From Cystobacter ferrugineus (GTDB lineage Bacteria > Myxococcota > Myxococcia > Myxococcales > Myxococcaceae), in contig NZ_MPIN01000003.1 in the NCBI RefSeq assembly GCF_001887355.1, positions 686,278-750,277 on the forward strand: DNA of 64,000 nucleotides, in the 5' to 3' direction. The notes beneath the pieces are model-generated. The model was given only the letters and a program-made list of their open reading frames with translations. It did no database searches and had not been told where the DNA came from. Of this stretch, positions 62,265 through 64,000 are shown one piece after another (the stretch's first letter is position 1; each line of letters begins with the position of its first letter). The translations under genes and the position numbers were made by a program.

Positions 62265-63299
62265 TCACAGCTCCGCCATCGGATGACCAGGGGCGCAATT
62301 CTGGTCTTCAAGCTTCCTGGTATTCGCGAAGGCCTTCTCTACTTCGGAAATTGCGTTCTCATGGTTCGGGTCGGGCTTGCCTCCAAAGCATTCTTTCTGA
62401 ATCTGCCACCGCTTATCCAGGAGCTTTTTCTGAGCTTCAAGACGCTGCTGGATCCTAGAGCACGGCACCTTGGCCATCTTCTTTTCGTTCCATGATCCGG
62501 GCGACTTCGGATCGAGGGGTGGGACTAACCGGTTGAGCAGATCCTTCTCCTCCTGAAGCTCGTCGAGCCGGCTGTTCTTGCAGGTCTGATCCGCGTGGCG
62601 GGAGACCCGGTCGTACTCCTCCACGCTGGTGTAGTTCCTGCGCGTCGCCGGATTGGTCTTTTTCCGCCAATGGGTGGGAGCCGTGACCGCCACAACCGAG
62701 TCCGGATCAACGTCCGGCACGACCTCCTCTGCTTCCTGACGCTCAAATTCCTCCATGAGCCGCCGCGACTCCTCCGCCACGTCCAGCAGCCGCGCCTCGT
62801 ACTCCCGCTGAGCGTCGACCCACTCCGGGCGGCGGTCGATCTCCGCTGGGGCGGTGCTGAAGGGATAGAGCAGGACGAGGACCGCGAGCAACGGGCCCAC
62901 ACGGGGACGTGTTTCAGCGACCATCCTGGCGCGTCCAGCCCGCGCGACCCCCTCCGTCCCCCTCGACACCTCGGCAGCTTGCCCGATCGTCTTCGCGGCT
63001 CTGGAGAAGCGCTCAAAAGCTCGTTCCGCCGCGGTGAGCTTTTCGTCCAACGCTTCCCATTGACGCGGCTCCAGGTCCGTGCGCGCTCGAAAGAGCAGTG
63101 CCCTGGCCTGGTCCAGGTCCGCCTTTCTAATCCGCGACTGTTGCTGCACCGGGTCCATTGGCGCGGACACGAGCCGGATGCTCGGGCCCGAGGGACGAGT
63201 CGGGACGAAGGTGTGATGCCGTGGCATCGACAGCGGGGCGGGCGCGCTCGCGCAGGCTGAGACAAAGAGCAGAAGTGCGATGCACGCTCGGAAACGCAT
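62265..63299 (-). CDS. Lipoprotein with Ntox16-like C-terminal domain, probable SitA-like toxin
   Basis: I take ATG 63299 (MRFRACIALLLFVSACASAP), which gives a classical lipobox SAC. The 344-residue protein has a helical N-terminal part (LDQARALLFRARTDLEPRQW, LTAAERAFERFSRAAKTIGQ), a hydrophobic segment (VGPLLAVLVLLYPFST), and a charged helical region. The C-terminal 130 residues carry conserved cysteines and the pattern ECFGGKPDPNHENAISEVEK. This CF-GG-x-x-H arrangement resembles the novel toxin 16 (Ntox16) domain. With the ankyrin gene 3 bp downstream it forms a toxin/immunity pair. It appears intact, unlike the AHH copies. Confidence 0.62.
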   Translation of the reverse strand: MRFRACIALLLFVSACASAPAPLSMPRHHTFVPTRPSGPSIRLVSAPMDPVQQQSRIRKADLDQARALLFRARTDLEPRQWEALDEKLTAAERAFERFSRAAKTIGQAAEVSRGTEGVARAGRARMVAETRPRVGPLLAVLVLLYPFSTAPAEIDRRPEWVDAQREYEARLLDVAEESRRLMEEFERQEAEEVVPDVDPDSVVAVTAPTHWRKKTNPATRRNYTSVEEYDRVSRHADQTCKNSRLDELQEEKDLLNRLVPPLDPKSPGSWNEKKMAKVPCSRIQQRLEAQKKLLDKRWQIQKECFGGKPDPNHENAISEVEKAFANTRKLEDQNCAPGHPMAEL

Positions 63300-63910
63300 G
63301 CTACATCCTCCAACCCATTCAGGATCTAAAGGGTCCTGGTGGGGCTGTTCGGAGTATGCTTGCGCAATCTGACAGTGAGGGATCCCAGGGTGTGCCGGAG
63401 CGCGGAGCTTGGCGCGGGAGGGCACCAGCGGCGCGGGGCTTGGGCTCGGTCGGGTACTCCAAGGGACAACGCAGCGTCATGGGAACCAGGGCAGTGGGCG
63501 CGGCGCGGTCCAGCAAGGGCGCGGAGCAAGTCGCGGAAGCAGCGGCACCTCGTGGTGGGCTGAGCCATTCGGACGCGCAGCCCGACATGGACACGCGGGC
63601 TGCCGTCAGCCGAGGCTGAAGCGCAGGCGAGAGCGCCTCAACGAGCCACTCGCGCGGCGTCTTCTCCTTCATCAGCTCCTGTCTGGGGCGCCTCGCTCGC
63701 CTCCTCCGCACCTGCTTGGGGGAACGGTGCCCAATCGGAGGGTGAACGTGACGGCGGTTTTCTACGAATAGTCTACACCCCATTTGATGATCCTCAGTCA
63801 CTCCTCTGCGGCAGAGGTGCCTTCGGGATGGGAGCTGCCTCAATCGGTGGATAGAGTGACGAACCGAGCTACTGCCAGGAAGGGGGCCGAGGATGTCCTG
63901 GAGAGTCGAC
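63300..63910. other. 611-bp region without a convincing gene
   Basis: Several overlapping ORFs occur on both strands, but none has a family I recognise, a good ribosome site or a consistent codon pattern. On the (-) strand around 63709-63762 a short stretch (NRRHVHPPIGHRSPKQV) recalls the C-terminus of IS3-type transposases. The evidence is too thin for a call. The region separates the Ntox16-like cassette from the next lipoprotein gene and probably holds the promoters of both. Confidence 0.4.
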
Positions 63911-64000
63911 ATGAGAAAGCAATTCATCTGTCTTCTTTTGGCTGGCGCAATTCCCACGCTCGTCAGCTGCGCCAACAGAGGTGCCGAGGACACCACGCGA
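63911..64000 (+). CDS. Lipoprotein, N-terminal part only (cut by right edge)
   Basis: ATG 63911, with GGAGAG about 6 bp upstream, opens a frame MRKQFICLLLAGAIPTLVSC that is a classical lipoprotein signal with lipobox LVSC, followed by ANRGAEDTTR up to the edge. The frame remains open. What the mature protein is cannot be said. Its position next to a toxin/immunity cassette makes another SitA-like or accessory lipoprotein possible. Confidence 0.6.
   Translation, partial: MRKQFICLLLAGAIPTLVSCANRGAEDTTR

Noticed and set aside
63709-63762. Possible IS3-family transposase C-terminal remnant (NRRHVHPPIGHRSPKQV)
   Set aside because: Only about 18 residues match a loose motif, with no catalytic residues, no terminal inverted repeats and no target duplication seen.

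Overview
The window is GC-rich and very densely packed. It most likely comes from a myxobacterium of the Cystobacterineae type (Archangium, Cystobacter or Melittangium-like). Supporting signs are a MYXO-CTERM-like tail on the first protein, SitA-type lipoprotein toxin/immunity pairs, many lipoproteins and repeat-rich surface proteins, and GTG starts with ATGA or TGATG overlaps. I saw no tRNA, rRNA, CRISPR array or intact insertion sequence.

Layout. 1-4351 is the 3' part of a giant ASH/HYDIN-repeat surface protein. 4356-22123 (+) is a nearly complete type VI secretion (T6SS) operon: a degenerate ANL-fold protein, a DUF4280 PAAR-like tip, an IglI-like protein, TssG, TssB, TssC, Hcp, TssK, TssE, a VgrG-like spike, a separate beta-helix protein, TssF, TssL, a small protein, TssM and TssJ. 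22125-27777 (-) is a second T6SS-derived module: a TssB-TssC-like single chain, a second VgrG-like protein with a helical tail, and two helical ORFs separated by one in-frame TGA. This module abuts aroF and mltG.

28909-37849 holds cell-wall, signalling and metabolic genes: MltG, a DUF2891 protein, a PAS histidine kinase, a DUF3592-like membrane protein, a TPR amidase, and a quercetinase divergent from a LysR regulator. 37981-48680 is an accessory region. It has two lipoprotein AHH-nuclease toxin genes, both disrupted, each followed by an intact Imm11/DUF1629 immunity gene. Around them lie truncated genes (SnoaL-like, alpha/beta hydrolase), two dehydrogenases, a TetR regulator, a GH26-like hydrolase and partial copies of the 5' end of glnD. 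48705-61260 returns to conserved genes: glnD, a KGG stress protein, a PII-like protein with two cation:proton antiporters, a Sua5/YciO-type protein, xerD, a large FG-GAP/HYR lipoprotein and an AI-2E family permease. 61430-64000 is accessory again: a truncated DNA ligase, an ankyrin protein (probable immunity), a lipoprotein with an Ntox16-like C-terminus (probable toxin), and the start of another lipoprotein at the right edge.

Main points. (1) The T6SS has the order tssB-tssC-hcp-tssK, equivalent to Francisella iglABCD, together with IglG-like (DUF4280) and IglI-like genes and no ClpV in the window. (2) A single-chain TssB-TssC-like protein is linked to a second spike and a very long coiled coil. 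(3) Three contact-toxin/immunity cassettes each sit beside a broken gene. One lies between partial copies of the glnD 5' end, which suggests a recombination route by which such cassettes move and decay while the immunity gene is kept.
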